Under the pieces are notes generated by a model that saw nothing but the letters and a program-made list of their open reading frames with translations, was not told the DNA's origin and ran no database searches. Source: Runella limosa DSM 17973 (GTDB lineage: Bacteria; Bacteroidota; Bacteroidia; Cytophagales; Spirosomataceae). Taken from it: a DNA stretch of 50,549 bases. This document shows, one piece after another, positions 34,074 to 43,770 of the stretch. The stretch covers positions 994,105-1,044,653 of the forward strand of contig NZ_KI519420.1 in the NCBI RefSeq assembly GCF_000482465.1, in the 5' to 3' direction. The stretch's first letter is position 1; each line of letters opens with the position of its first letter. A program made the position numbers and the translations under genes.

Positions 34074-34109
34074 ATACCCCGATGAGCTAGCTTGTCGGGG
34101 TATTTTTTT
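34074..34109. terminator. Terminator between lpd and the convergent mcrC-like gene
   Basis: ATACCCCGA (34074-34082) pairs with TCGGGGTAT (34095-34103), followed by T to 34109. The right arm lies inside the last codons of the minus-strand mcrC-like gene, whose stop is at 34087. Confidence 0.9.
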
Positions 34110-35376
34110 GATGGTCAATAATTGCCCGAACTGTTCCGATGGCGGTCGATAAAGGTTGAGTAATGTCAAAGGGCAGAATGATTAGCTGAAGCGTATCATC
34201 AAAGCGGAAAGCGGGGAGGGGAGTCGTAAAACTTTCGTGAGCAGGATAGAGCAAATGCAACTCGGTTGCGCGGTATTTCTGGCCGTAGGCGTAGAGTTGG
34301 TACAGATCTGCTTGGTCGATGCCGTAATTGGGGGCATCAGGGGCAATGTGTTTCCATTTTATATCAATCACAATCACTTGTTTGTGAAGTCGCAAAACCA
34401 AGTCGGGGCGTAATTTAAATTGGGGTTTTCCGTCGTGGCGTTGAAGCAAGTAGTGGGCTGTTTCTTGATAAACAACTTCGTATTCTTGACAGTATCGTTT
34501 AAAGCCTTGTGCTACATATCGTTCAAACAATTGTTCGGTAGGAAATAAAAGCGATTCGTTAGTGTTTTTTCCGAAGGTACTCCACGATTGATTCAGCAAC
34601 AGGATTTTAGCCCATTTTAACGCTTGGGAATAACGGTCGAAACTTCGTGGCAAATGGCTAACCTTTTGAAAGTCTTCTGCCAGCGTAGAGGAGGGCTGTA
34701 TTTCGTCCCAAATAAAGCGGAGCTTTCGCAGTTTGGCCTGATTGGGGAAATATTGACTTCGTTTGGCCAAAAAATCAATGCAGGTTTTGAGCAACCGATT
34801 GGGTAAAATATCGGCGATAAACTGGTCGTGTTCAACGGCTAATAATTCGGGATGAGCGTGATTTTGGCGATGATACTGCCATTTTCCCTTCAAAAAACGA
34901 CTTTGTGCTTCTACCGTTTCGTACGCTTTTTGAATCCCTTGTCGGGTCAATTGTTCAATTTCAGTAATAAACGCGGAGATAAAAATCTCCCAAACTGGTA
35001 AGTGTGCGTGCTGCAATTGCGCTTGCGAAAGCCGATGAAAGGGCAAATCAGGCACTGTTCGCAGCATTCGAAGCAGCGCCAATCGCATTTCCGACACTTT
35101 AGCGAAGTCGGAAATTTTGGGTAAAATTTCGATGTGGGTTCCGTCGGGTAGTTGTAGTAATCCTACGTAGTTTTTGAGCCGAATAAACTCTTGCCCTTTC
35201 TGAACCCCATAACTTAAAATTGGTTCGGCATTGCCCCGAAAAGAAAGTTGTTTCATTAGTTCAAAAACTCGGTCAGGAACAAAAACAACGGACTGTGTTT
35301 CTCTTTGTTCGTTACGAACTGCAATAGATGCTTTTCGGATGTGCCCGTATTCGGGAAGGGTAAAGTGCTGTGGCAT
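34087..35376 (-). CDS. McrC-like nuclease subunit of a modified-DNA restriction system, without McrB
   Basis: 429 residues from the ATG at 35376, starting MPQHFTLPEYGHIRK; a start at 35418 would add a tail overlapping the divergent promoter. The N-terminal half resembles the McrC region that contacts McrB (YVGLLQLPDGTHIEILPKI). The C-terminal half is a PD-(D/E)xK nuclease (FKLRPDLVL, VIVIDIKWK, YQLYAYGQKY). In the known system, McrB GTPase recognises methylcytosine and McrC cuts. No McrB-like GTPase gene is adjacent: the upstream gene is rimP and the downstream one lpd. It may work with a distant partner or alone. Confidence 0.88.
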   Translation of the reverse strand: MPQHFTLPEYGHIRKASIAVRNEQRETQSVVFVPDRVFELMKQLSFRGNAEPILSYGVQKGQEFIRLKNYVGLLQLPDGTHIEILPKISDFAKVSEMRLALLRMLRTVPDLPFHRLSQAQLQHAHLPVWEIFISAFITEIEQLTRQGIQKAYETVEAQSRFLKGKWQYHRQNHAHPELLAVEHDQFIADILPNRLLKTCIDFLAKRSQYFPNQAKLRKLRFIWDEIQPSSTLAEDFQKVSHLPRSFDRYSQALKWAKILLLNQSWSTFGKNTNESLLFPTEQLFERYVAQGFKRYCQEYEVVYQETAHYLLQRHDGKPQFKLRPDLVLRLHKQVIVIDIKWKHIAPDAPNYGIDQADLYQLYAYGQKYRATELHLLYPAHESFTTPLPAFRFDDTLQLIILPFDITQPLSTAIGTVRAIIDHQKNTPTS

Positions 35377-35419
35377 AGCATAAGTTAGAGTCACACTTGC
35401 TAAATTAGTAAAAATCAAT

Positions 35420-35427
35420 TACCTTTG
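35420..35427 (+). promoter_or_regulatory. -7 box of the rimP-nusA-infB operon (TACCTTTG)
   Basis: It matches TAnnTTTG, with TTG 20 bases upstream (35397-35399). Predicted transcript start is near 35434, giving a leader of about 57 bases before rimP that contains a terminator-like hairpin. Confidence 0.75.
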
Positions 35428-35456
35428 TCCCTAATTATATGATGATTGATTACAGA

Positions 35457-35479
35457 GGGGAACGAAATTCCCCTTTTTT
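35457..35479 (+). terminator. Attenuator-like hairpin in the rimP leader
   Basis: GGGGAA (35457-35462) pairs with TTCCCC (35468-35473) and is followed by six T, 12 bases before the rimP ATG. The stem can be extended by A56-T74 and one G-T pair. It lies downstream of the promoter, so it would end transcription within the leader. Confidence 0.65.
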
Positions 35480-35490
35480 GTTGGCAAAAA

Positions 35491-35958
35491 ATGAACCTAA
35501 AAGAAAGAATAATCGCTTTGCTGTCAACGCTTTTGGAAGAGGATAAATACTTCATTGTGGAGGTACAAGTTTCTCCTTCAAAAGTTCGACAAAAGGTGAC
35601 GATATTAATGGATAGTGACGCGGGAATTAGCATCGACGAATGTGCCGAAATAAGCCGCAAACTAGATGATATGATTGAAGCGGAGGAGCTTATTCCGCAC
35701 GCTTATACCCTTGAGATTTCCTCGCCAGGCGTAGATTATCCCTTAGCTTTTCCTCGTCAGTTTCAGAAAAACATTGGCCGTACGCTGAAAGTGATTCTGA
35801 AAGATGGAATCGAAAAAAGGGGAGAGTTAATTGCTGTTTCGGACGAAGGTTTTACGGTCAAGGAAGAATTGAAGAAAAAGAAGAAAGACCAAGTCCCTGC
35901 GGAGTTGACTTTTGCCTATGGTGATATTGCCAGGGCAGAAGTACAAATCAAATTTTAA
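35491..35958 (+). CDS. rimP: Ribosome maturation factor RimP
   Basis: 155 residues from the ATG at 35491 (MNLKERIIALL); an in-frame ATG at 35446 would place the leader hairpin inside the gene. Family features: VTILMDSDAGISIDECAEIS, the LEISSPGVDYPL motif and a C-terminal SH3-like domain with the GDIARAEV end. RimP helps 30S subunit maturation. nusA follows 63 bases later and infB after it, the common bacterial order. Confidence 0.95.
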   Translation: MNLKERIIALLSTLLEEDKYFIVEVQVSPSKVRQKVTILMDSDAGISIDECAEISRKLDDMIEAEELIPHAYTLEISSPGVDYPLAFPRQFQKNIGRTLKVILKDGIEKRGELIAVSDEGFTVKEELKKKKKDQVPAELTFAYGDIARAEVQIKF

Positions 35959-36021
35959 TACGAATAAAAACTAACGAATAATCATAAACTGTGGCTTGCC
36001 ACTTAACTCTTTCGAAAGAAA

Positions 36022-37266
36022 ATGGATAGTGCAGTATTGATAGAATCATTTGCGGAGTTTGCGCGTTCCAAAAACATCGATCGTCCTACGATTATCAAAG
36101 TATTGGAAGATGTGTTTCGTACAATGATTCGTAAGAAATATGGAACCGATACCAATTTTGACGTAATCATCAACCCAGACAGTGGAGACCTCGAAATGTG
36201 GCGTACCCGCGAAATCGTGGACGATAACTCGGAAGATATTTGGGAACCGGATAAAATTCCATTGGCAGAAGCCCGTAAAATCCAAGATGACTTTGAAGTA
36301 GGTGAAGAAGTAGCCGAAGAAGTGAAATTGGAGGACTTTGGCCGCCGTATGGTGCAAACAGCTCGCCAAACATTGATTCAAAAAATCAAGGATTTGGAGA
36401 AAGAATTGTTGTACTACAAATACAAAGACATGGTGGGCGATTTGCTTAACGTGGAAGTGTATCAAATTTTGAAAAATGAGCTTATTTGTTTGGATTCGGA
36501 AGGAAACGAACTGGCATTGCCAAAACAAGAGCAGATTTTCAAAGACAAGTACCGCAAAGGTGAGCCTGTAAAAGCGGTAATTCACAAAGTAGAGTTAAAC
36601 AATGGTACGCCACGTATTACCTTGTCGCGTACGTCGCCAGTGTTCTTGGAGCGTTTGTTTGAAAACGAAATCCCTGAAATCTACGATGGCCTTATCCATA
36701 TCCGTAAGATTGTCCGCGAACCAGGCGAAAGAGCCAAAGTCGCAGTTGAATCATACGACGACCGCATCGACCCCGTAGGAGCTTGCGTGGGTATGAAAGG
36801 TTCACGTATTCATACGATTGTACGTGAATTGAACAACGAAAACATCGACGTTATCAACTACACTGAAAACTTAGAGTTGTTGATTCAGCGTGCGTTGAGC
36901 CCTGCAAAAATCACCTCAATGGTTATCGACCGCGAAACCAAACGAGTATCGGTGTATTTGAAACCAGACCAAGTGTCGTTGGCAATTGGTAAAGGGGGCC
37001 AAAACATTAAGTTGGCAGGCCGCTTAGTGAGCATGGAAATCGACGTATTCCGCGATGTAGAAGGTCAGGAAGACGAAGAAGACGTTGACTTGAACGAATT
37101 TACGGACGAAATCGACGAGTGGATGATCGAAGAATTCCGTAAGATAGGTTTGGATACTGCGAAGCAAGTAATCAGCATCAGTAAAGAAGAGTTGATTCGC
37201 CGTACCGATCTTGAAGAAGAAACCGTTGATGAAATCTTAGAAATTTTGCGCCGAGAGTTTGAATAA
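36022..37266 (+). CDS. nusA: Transcription termination/antitermination factor NusA
   Basis: 414 residues. The N-terminal RNA-polymerase-binding domain is followed by an S1 domain (PKQEQIFKDKYRKGE onward), KH1 (DPVGACVGMKGSRI) and KH2 (AIGKGGQNIKLAGRL), then an acidic C terminus. It modulates pausing and termination. In other bacteria NusA feeds back on its own operon, which makes the leader hairpin upstream of rimP relevant. Length and order are normal for a NusA without the extra C-terminal repeats of E. coli. Confidence 0.96.
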   Translation: MDSAVLIESFAEFARSKNIDRPTIIKVLEDVFRTMIRKKYGTDTNFDVIINPDSGDLEMWRTREIVDDNSEDIWEPDKIPLAEARKIQDDFEVGEEVAEEVKLEDFGRRMVQTARQTLIQKIKDLEKELLYYKYKDMVGDLLNVEVYQILKNELICLDSEGNELALPKQEQIFKDKYRKGEPVKAVIHKVELNNGTPRITLSRTSPVFLERLFENEIPEIYDGLIHIRKIVREPGERAKVAVESYDDRIDPVGACVGMKGSRIHTIVRELNNENIDVINYTENLELLIQRALSPAKITSMVIDRETKRVSVYLKPDQVSLAIGKGGQNIKLAGRLVSMEIDVFRDVEGQEDEEDVDLNEFTDEIDEWMIEEFRKIGLDTAKQVISISKEELIRRTDLEEETVDEILEILRREFE

Positions 37267-37355
37267 TTCAGGACTTTTAGATTTAAAATGTCCATTACAA
37301 ACGGTTTTTAGGCGTTGTTAGTACGAGAGATACTAAGACTTGACAAATAAATCTG

Positions 37356-37363
37356 TATCTTTG
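37356..37363 (+). promoter_or_regulatory. Possible internal promoter before infB (TATCTTTG)
   Basis: It matches TAnnTTTG in the 168-base nusA-infB gap. A TTG lies only 13 bases upstream, shorter than usual. infB may therefore have its own transcript as well as the operon one. Confidence 0.45.
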
Positions 37364-37434
37364 GACTAATTTTCAGGGTTTTTCCAGAAAAACGAATAAA
37401 CAATAACCCGTACTTTAGTACGAAAATTTCCAAT

Positions 37435-40400
37435 ATGTCGGAAGAAAAAAGTATGCGCCTTAGCCAAGCGGCCCGAATTCTCAACCGTAATCACGCAGCG
37501 GTTGCGAGTATTTTGGCTGCAAAAGGGTATAAGGTGGACAACAATCCTAATACAAAGCTAAACGCAGAACAACTTGAGTTTTTGGCGAAAGAATTCAAGG
37601 CTGAGTCGTTGTTGGGGGGAAGTGCACCCAAAAAAGAAGAAGTAGTAACCACGCCACCAGCAAAGGGAGAAGATAGCCCCGTGCTGTATTTTCGTAGCTC
37701 ACAAGCAGCAGGTAACAACAAACCTGCTAGTGAATCAGCCTCTGAATCAACGTCGCCAAAAGAACCAGAGATTTTACGTGCCGAGACATCTCAAATTGGA
37801 TTGAAAGTAGTAGGTAAAATTGATTTAGACGCGCCTAAATCATCGGTTACACCTCCTCAGCCAGCTCCCAAGCCAGTTGAAGAGCCAAAACCTGTGGTGG
37901 TAGTTCCTCCTGTTGAGGAGAAAAAACCAGAACCACCAGTGGCGCCTAAGGTAGAAGAACCAGTAGTTGTGAAACCACCAGTGGTTGAAGAAAAACCAGT
38001 GCCAGTACCAACTCCAGCCCCTGCTCCAGTAGTAGTAGTGGAGACAAAACCAGCTCCTGCTCCAGAGCCAATAAAACCACCTGTGGAAACCCCTAAAGTG
38101 GAGGAGAAAAAAGAAGAACCAGTGCAAGAGGTGAAGCCAACTCCTGCTCCACCAAAAGTTCAAGAGCCACCAGTGAAGGTAGAAGTAAGCCAACCGCAAC
38201 CTAAACAGGAGGTTGAGAAACCAGCTCCACGAGTTGAAAAACCTCAACCACCCGTAACTCCTCCCCAGCCAGCTAAAGAAGAGCCGGCTGCTGCCGCTGC
38301 CCCCGAGGTAGAGGCACAACCTGTTCTTATTGAAGCGAAAGCTGATCCACTAAAAGGTCTGACCATTTTAGGGAAAATTGAGCTTCCAACTGATCGCCGT
38401 AGTGGTGGTGATTCGGGAGGAAACCGCGATAAAGACAAGGACAAAAAACGCAAGCGTAAGCGTGTACGCAAAGGGGAAAAGGTGGTTGAAAATGCGCCTG
38501 CGAACCGCAACAACAACAATAATAATAACAGCGGTAACAATACTGCTGGAAATAATAACAACAGTAACAATAACACAAACGCCAACAATAGTGGCAACAG
38601 CGGAAGACAAGGCGATCGACCTGCAAGGGACGGTCAGAACAGACCGCAGCAAGCTTCTGGAGGAAATGCGCAAGGTGGAGGTAACAACAATAATTCCAAC
38701 AATAACAACAACCGCAGAGGACCAAACTCGGGTCAAGGACAAGGTGGGAATACAAATACCAACAATACCAATACCGGTAACAATACCAACAACAACAGTA
38801 ATAATAACAATAAAAAGGGCGGAAACACGGCCAACAACAACCGCCGCGAACGCAAAGAGGAAATCTCTGACAAAGAAGTATCAGACTCAATCAAGGCAAC
38901 AAATGCTCGTTTGAGTGGTACTACGCGTGGTAAAAACTTTGGAGCTGACAAACGCCGCGAGCGCCGCCGGGTTCGGGCAGTAGCAGAAGAAGATCGCTTG
39001 ATGCAAGAACAAGAAGATGCAAAAGTACTCAAGGTAACAGAGTTTGTCTCGGCCAATGAGCTTTCTTCTTTGATGGACGTGTCGGTGCAAGAGGTTATTT
39101 CTGTTTGTTTGAGCATGGGTATGTTCGTCTCAATCAACCAGCGTTTGGATGCAGAAAGCATTACCTTGATTGCAGATGAGTTTGGTTATGACGTTTCCTT
39201 CATCTCTGCCGAAGAAGAAATTCAGGGCGATGTACAGGAAATCGAAGACGATGAGGCTGATTTGCAAGAACGCGCCCCTATCGTAACCATCATGGGTCAC
39301 GTTGACCACGGTAAAACATCATTGCTTGACTACATTCGCCGTACTCGCGTAGCAGCGGGTGAGGCAGGGGGAATCACGCAGCACATTGGGGCATACAGCG
39401 TAAAAACAGATGGCGGTCGCCGAATTACATTCCTCGATACACCAGGTCACGAAGCCTTTACGGCGATGCGTGCGCGGGGTGCGAAAGTCACCGACGTCGT
39501 TATCATTGTGATTGCTGCGGACGATTCTATCATGCCTCAAACGCGGGAAGCGATTAACCACGCACAAAACGCGGGAAGCCCGATTGTATTTGCTTTTAGT
39601 AAGATTGACAAGCCTGGAGCTAATACGGAAAAAATCCGTGAAGCATTGGCAAATATGAATATTTTGGTGGAAGAGTGGGGTGGAAAGTACCAAACCCAAG
39701 AAATTTCGTCAAAATCAGGGATTGGTATTCCTGATTTGCTTGAAAAAGTATTGTTGGAAGCTGACTTGCTCGAACTCAAAGCCAACCCAGAACGTCGCGC
39801 TTCTGGTACTGTGATTGAAGCATCGCTGGACAAAGGCCGTGGTTATTTGGCAACGGTGTTGGTTCAGACGGGAACACTTAAAGTAGGAGATCCTATCTTG
39901 GCAGGTTCACACCATGGACGGGTAAAGGCAATGTTTGATGCGTCAGGAACGCGCCTGAAAACCGCAGGGCCATCTACTCCAGTACAGTTGCTTGGTTTGA
40001 ACGGTGCGCCTCAAGCGGGTGATAAGTTCAATGCGATGGAATCAGAACGTGAAGCACGGGAGATTGCCAACAAGCGTGAACAAATCATGCGTGAGCAAAC
40101 AATCCGTACTCGTAAGCACATTACGCTGGAAGAAATCGGTCGTCGTAAGGCCATCGGAACGTTCAAAGAATTGAACATCATCATCAAAGGTGACGTGGAC
40201 GGTTCGGTAGAAGCCTTGTCTGACTCATTGTTGAAACTTTCGACGGAAGAGGTACAAGTGAATATTGTCAACAAAGCGGTGGGTCAAATCGCTGAGTCGG
40301 ATGTTAACTTGGCGATTGCGTCGGATGCCATCATCGTTGGTTTCCAAGTTCGCCCTTCTATCAATGCCAAGAAACTTGCAGAACAAGAACAAATCGAAAT

Positions 40401-40776
40401 CCGCCTTTACTCGGTCATTTACGACGCTATCAACGAAGTGAAAGACGCGATGTTGGGTATGTTGGAGCCAACAATGGAAGAAGTCATTGTGGGTAACGCT
40501 GAGATTCGCGAAGTGTTCAAGATTAGCAAAGTAGGTACCGTAGCAGGATGTTACGTAACCGATGGGCATCTTAAACGTAATAACAAAGTGCGCGTTATCC
40601 GTGACTTTATTGTGGTTCACGAAGGTGAAATTTCGCAGCTTAAACGTTACAAAGACGATGTAAACGAAGTTAAATCAGGGTTTGAATTTGGTCTTAGCAT
40701 CAAAGGGCTTAATGATATTCAAGTAGGGGATATTGTAGAAAGCTTCGAAATGAAAGAAGTAAAACGGACGCTGTAA
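37435..40776 (+). CDS. infB: Translation initiation factor IF-2 with long Pro- and Asn-rich N-terminal region
   Basis: 1113 residues, longer than typical. The first 60 residues resemble the IF2N fold ([19 protein letters not shown]). A Pro/Val/Glu-rich stretch follows (about 130-310), then a basic patch ([15 protein letters not shown]) and an Asn-rich stretch (about 355-465, runs of Asn broken by Ser/Gly/Thr). A second IF2N comes next, then the GTPase domain ([38 protein letters not shown]) and domains II-IV. It places initiator tRNA on the 30S subunit. The core is normal; the low-complexity region is unusual in degree and comes from AAC/AAT codon repeats. Confidence 0.96.
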   Translation: MSEEKSMRLSQAARILNRNHAAVASILAAKGYKVDNNPNTKLNAEQLEFLAKEFKAESLLGGSAPKKEEVVTTPPAKGEDSPVLYFRSSQAAGNNKPASESASESTSPKEPEILRAETSQIGLKVVGKIDLDAPKSSVTPPQPAPKPVEEPKPVVVVPPVEEKKPEPPVAPKVEEPVVVKPPVVEEKPVPVPTPAPAPVVVVETKPAPAPEPIKPPVETPKVEEKKEEPVQEVKPTPAPPKVQEPPVKVEVSQPQPKQEVEKPAPRVEKPQPPVTPPQPAKEEPAAAAAPEVEAQPVLIEAKADPLKGLTILGKIELPTDRRSGGDSGGNRDKDKDKKRKRKRVRKGEKVVENAPANRNNNNNNNSGNNTAGNNNNSNNNTNANNSGNSGRQGDRPARDGQNRPQQASGGNAQGGGNNNNSNNNNNRRGPNSGQGQGGNTNTNNTNTGNNTNNNSNNNNKKGGNTANNNRRERKEEISDKEVSDSIKATNARLSGTTRGKNFGADKRRERRRVRAVAEEDRLMQEQEDAKVLKVTEFVSANELSSLMDVSVQEVISVCLSMGMFVSINQRLDAESITLIADEFGYDVSFISAEEEIQGDVQEIEDDEADLQERAPIVTIMGHVDHGKTSLLDYIRRTRVAAGEAGGITQHIGAYSVKTDGGRRITFLDTPGHEAFTAMRARGAKVTDVVIIVIAADDSIMPQTREAINHAQNAGSPIVFAFSKIDKPGANTEKIREALANMNILVEEWGGKYQTQEISSKSGIGIPDLLEKVLLEADLLELKANPERRASGTVIEASLDKGRGYLATVLVQTGTLKVGDPILAGSHHGRVKAMFDASGTRLKTAGPSTPVQLLGLNGAPQAGDKFNAMESEREAREIANKREQIMREQTIRTRKHITLEEIGRRKAIGTFKELNIIIKGDVDGSVEALSDSLLKLSTEEVQVNIVNKAVGQIAESDVNLAIASDAIIVGFQVRPSINAKKLAEQEQIEIRLYSVIYDAINEVKDAMLGMLEPTMEEVIVGNAEIREVFKISKVGTVAGCYVTDGHLKRNNKVRVIRDFIVVHEGEISQLKRYKDDVNEVKSGFEFGLSIKGLNDIQVGDIVESFEMKEVKRTL

Positions 40777-40798
40777 ACATACAAATACATTGATTGCG

Positions 40799-40835
40799 AC
40801 GGGCTTTTGGTATCACCAAAGGCCCGTTTCGTTTT
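40799..40835 (+). terminator. Terminator after infB
   Basis: ACGGGCTTTTGG (40799-40810) pairs with CCAAAGGCCCGT (40816-40827) with one G-T pair, then TTCGTTTT. It ends the rimP-nusA-infB operon. Confidence 0.88.
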
Positions 40836-40860
40836 AAGGAAGGTAGAGAACGTCGCACAA

Positions 40861-40915
40861 ACTTTGTCTGAGTGAGGGACAAAGTATCATAATTTGGTAG
40901 GGAATGTTATATTTG
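40861..40915 (+). promoter_or_regulatory. Inverted repeat and -7 box upstream of the CPBP protease gene
   Basis: ACTTTGTC (40861-40868) faces GACAAAGT (40878-40885) across 9 bases. TATATTTG (40908-40915) is a TAnnTTTG box, placing the transcript start near 40922 and the GTG start at 40938. The dyad could be an operator. Confidence 0.5.
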
Positions 40916-40937
40916 TGTAAGTTTATTTAGTTAATCC

Positions 40938-41897
40938 GTGGAAGAAATACAATCAGATATTTTTCATAGTGTCCCCCAAAGACCCCCTTGGCGTAACGTC
41001 ATGTTACTTTTCGGGCTGGTTTTGCTGGGCTCTTCGCTAGGCAATCTCCTCGCGATGGCGGCGATTATGGCCTTGAGCATGACACACGGTGGGTTGGGGC
41101 TAGAAGACATCGCTCAAATGTTGCAAAAGCCCGAGACTTACCCGCATTCATGGTGGTATTTGATGCTGATACAAGCCGTATCGCATTCGTTTACATTTCT
41201 TATTCCTAGCGTTATCTATTGGCGATGGTCAGAACAACATCGGGTAGAAGAGTTTGTGCGTCGTCCGTTACCTTCTTTTTTACTGCTAGGAGTTGCTTGT
41301 CTGGCCGTGCTGGCTTTTATGCCGTTGAATAGCCTCATCATTGAATGGAATAACAGTGTACACCTACCTCAGGGACTATTCAGGGTCGAAAGCTGGATGA
41401 GACGCAAAGAGCAAGAATTGGCCATAATGACCCAGTTTTTGACCGAATTTAAGTCATTGTCCAAGCTATTAGTGGCCATGACAGTGATGGCTATCATCCC
41501 AGCCATTGGCGAAGAAGTTCTGTTCAGAGGTATTATTCAGCGAAAAATATTTCATAAAATTGGAGACATGCACATCTCCATTTGGTTGACCGCGGCGATA
41601 TTTAGTGCTACCCATTTGCAGTTCTTAGGCTTTATCCCCCGAATGCTTCTAGGCGCCATGTTTGGCTATATGTATGCGTGGAGCCGAAATTTATGGACCC
41701 CTATTTTTGCTCACTTCGTCAATAATGCAGCTACGCTGTTAATGGTTTACCTGTCCAACCAGCAGCTAATTTCAATGAATGTTGAGAACCCCGAATCTAC
41801 TATTTCATGGACGGGGGCATTATTATCATTAGTACTAACGGCAGGTTTGCTTTTAAACTTAAAAATGATTTCTCACCGTAGAGCTGCCCAGTTGTAG
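40938..41897 (+). CDS. CPBP-family intramembrane metalloprotease
   Basis: 319 residues from a GTG at 40938 (no in-frame ATG until inside the first helix). Eight or so hydrophobic helices. Family motifs: GEEVLFRGIIQR (EExxxR), SATHLQF and FAHFVNNAATL, which supply the Glu and His residues of the metal site. Bacterial members of this family include proteins linked to immunity against secreted peptides, but others have unrelated roles and there is no neighbour here to specify the substrate. The DUF2007 and cdsA genes follow in the same direction. Confidence 0.88.
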   Translation: MEEIQSDIFHSVPQRPPWRNVMLLFGLVLLGSSLGNLLAMAAIMALSMTHGGLGLEDIAQMLQKPETYPHSWWYLMLIQAVSHSFTFLIPSVIYWRWSEQHRVEEFVRRPLPSFLLLGVACLAVLAFMPLNSLIIEWNNSVHLPQGLFRVESWMRRKEQELAIMTQFLTEFKSLSKLLVAMTVMAIIPAIGEEVLFRGIIQRKIFHKIGDMHISIWLTAAIFSATHLQFLGFIPRMLLGAMFGYMYAWSRNLWTPIFAHFVNNAATLLMVYLSNQQLISMNVENPESTISWTGALLSLVLTAGLLLNLKMISHRRAAQL

Positions 41898-41951
41898 ATT
41901 GTTTAGCACTATCTGCATAGCACGGAGGCGCTTACATTTACAATAAACCAA

Positions 41952-42164
41952 ATGACTGTTGATAATTGGGAAAAAATCTTTGAGACAAGTTTCCAGCATC
42001 GTGCCGAAATCGTGCGGGAATATTTAGAGCAACAATCTATTTCGGGAGTTGTTATTAATAAACAGGATAGCAGTTACCACTTTGGCAAGTACGAGTTGTA
42101 TGTTCCTTTGAAAGATGCTATCATTGCCAAAACTATCGTAGAGAATGAAATCTCCTTTGAATAA
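41952..42164 (+). CDS. DUF2007-family small protein
   Basis: 70 residues: WEKIFETSFQHRAEIVREYL followed by SGVVINKQDSSY and YELYVPLKDAIIAKTIV, the DUF2007 fold (a PII-like small domain). Function is not established. It overlaps the cdsA start by 20 bases, so the two are translated together. Confidence 0.85.
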   Translation: MTVDNWEKIFETSFQHRAEIVREYLEQQSISGVVINKQDSSYHFGKYELYVPLKDAIIAKTIVENEISFE

Positions 42165-42978
42165 CCTATCTAATCTTCAACAACGTATTATTGCCGCCAT
42201 CGTAGGGGTAGCCATCATATTATCCGCTATTTTGTACAGTGATTGGACGTTTTTATTGCTTTTTTGTGCCATCAGTATTCTTACCCAATTAGAGTTTTAC
42301 AAACTACTAGGGCTTGACGGAAACCAACCATTGACGTATTATGGCACATTGTGCGGGGTGTTTATAAACCTCCTGACATTTTTGATTGAAAAAGAAGTAA
42401 TTGATTTCCAAAATTACTTCCTGATTAGCCCGATGGTAACCATGATTTTCTTTATAAAACTATATAAGAAAAAAGACCTAAAGCCCTTTCAAAATATCGC
42501 TTTTACGTTTTTGGGAATTATTTACGTCGCCATTCCTTTTTCGTTACTAAGTGTCTTGGCGATGCGTGGGGGAGTATATAATTATGAAATCGTACTCGGA
42601 AGCTTATTTTTATTGTGGGCAACAGACGTGGGGGCTTATTTTGCGGGTACTTATTTCGGGAAAAGAAAGCTTTTTGAACGTGTTTCTCCCAAAAAATCAT
42701 GGGAAGGAGCCGTTGGTGGTGCTTTCTTTGCAGCCATTGTAGCTTTCATCCTTGGGATATACTTCCGCTCGTTTGAAGAATGGGCTTGGTATTGTATCGG
42801 AGCACTGATTGTGGTGGCAGGTACATTAGGAGATTTAGTAGAATCTCTTTTTAAAAGAAGCATCGCCATCAAAGATTCTGGTAGTACGATTCCAGGACAC
42901 GGAGGCTTTTTAGACCGTTTCGATGGCTTGTTGCTTTCGGCACCGTTTATTGTCACATTTGTTAAAATTTTTTCATAG
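42145..42978 (+). CDS. cdsA: Phosphatidate cytidylyltransferase
   Basis: 277 residues with about eight membrane helices. The C-terminal signature is clear: KKSWEGAVGG, GDLVESLFKR and KDSGSTIPGHGGFLDRFDG. It makes CDP-diacylglycerol from phosphatidic acid and CTP, the branch point of phospholipid synthesis, in the inner membrane. The ATG at 42145 lies within the end of the DUF2007 gene, which supports coupling. Length is typical. Confidence 0.96.
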   Translation: MKSPLNNLSNLQQRIIAAIVGVAIILSAILYSDWTFLLLFCAISILTQLEFYKLLGLDGNQPLTYYGTLCGVFINLLTFLIEKEVIDFQNYFLISPMVTMIFFIKLYKKKDLKPFQNIAFTFLGIIYVAIPFSLLSVLAMRGGVYNYEIVLGSLFLLWATDVGAYFAGTYFGKRKLFERVSPKKSWEGAVGGAFFAAIVAFILGIYFRSFEEWAWYCIGALIVVAGTLGDLVESLFKRSIAIKDSGSTIPGHGGFLDRFDGLLLSAPFIVTFVKIFS

Positions 42979-43035
42979 ATAATAACGTTACTCATTATAA
43001 GGACACACCTTTGCGTTCATTTTTGACCAGAAACT

Positions 43036-43770
43036 ATGCTACAAAAACATACATACAGCTACTTCCTCGTTGGGGTTATTTTTTTGCTTTCATTGCTGAA
43101 TACAGTAGAAGCACGTGCCCAAGGGCAGGTAAAAAGCATTATGTTTACGGGGCGTGTAGTCGGAGTAAAAGGGACACAAACGCTCGCGAAAGCCTATATT
43201 TTTATTCCAAAAGCGGGACGAGGAACCTTGGCAGACGAAGCGGGGTATTTTGCGTTGCCCGTATTTCCTGGGGATAGTGTGGTGTTTAGTTATCTGGGCT
43301 ACCAAAAACAATACCACGTGGTTCCAAAACGCCACATGGAAGAATCGTATTCGGCCATCATTTTGATGAAAGAAGACATAAAAACGTTGGCTGAAGTGAA
43401 GGTCTATCCGTATGCAACGGAAGAAGACTTTAAAAAAGCGTTTATCGCAATGAAATTGCCTGACGAATTTGAACGCGAAAACCTCGAACGAAATACGCGC
43501 CAAGAGCTCTTGATGCAAATGGCAGCCGCCACACCGATGAGCGCCGCATCTAACTACCGAAGTTTTATGGACCAACAAATTTTTGGTCGTGATAATGCCG
43601 CCAACCGAAGTTTCTCAAACACCCTGCCTTTCTTAAATCCCTTTGCTTGGGCAAGCTTTATTAAGTCAGTCAAAAACGGTGACTTGAAAAAGAAAGAATA
43701 CCGAGACATTCTTAAACAAGCCCCGCGCGAAAATATCTCTCGCCAAGATATTTTGAAGAAAGACAATTAA
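43036..43770 (+). CDS. Exported protein with carboxypeptidase-regulatory-like domain
   Basis: 244 residues with a signal peptide (YFLVGVIFLLSLLNTVEARAQ). A CarboxypepD_reg-like beta-sandwich (FTGRVVGVKGTQTLAKAYIFI, ADEAGYFALPVFPGDSVVFSYLGYQ) covers about 30-110. The rest is helical and basic (TRQELLMQMAAATPMSAAS, EYRDILKQAPRENIS) with no recognised function. Such proteins are frequent in Bacteroidetes envelopes. Its stop is immediately followed by the stop of the convergent lpxH, with no spacer and no terminator hairpin. Confidence 0.82.
   Translation: MLQKHTYSYFLVGVIFLLSLLNTVEARAQGQVKSIMFTGRVVGVKGTQTLAKAYIFIPKAGRGTLADEAGYFALPVFPGDSVVFSYLGYQKQYHVVPKRHMEESYSAIILMKEDIKTLAEVKVYPYATEEDFKKAFIAMKLPDEFERENLERNTRQELLMQMAAATPMSAASNYRSFMDQQIFGRDNAANRSFSNTLPFLNPFAWASFIKSVKNGDLKKKEYRDILKQAPRENISRQDILKKDN

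Noticed and set aside
36046-36585. 179-residue minus-strand frame within nusA
   Set aside because: Shadow of nusA; Phe/Val/His-rich composition mirrors the sense codons.
38243-38914. Several overlapping frames in and opposite the Asn/Pro-rich part of infB
   Set aside because: Low-complexity DNA opens all frames; no conserved motif is seen in them.
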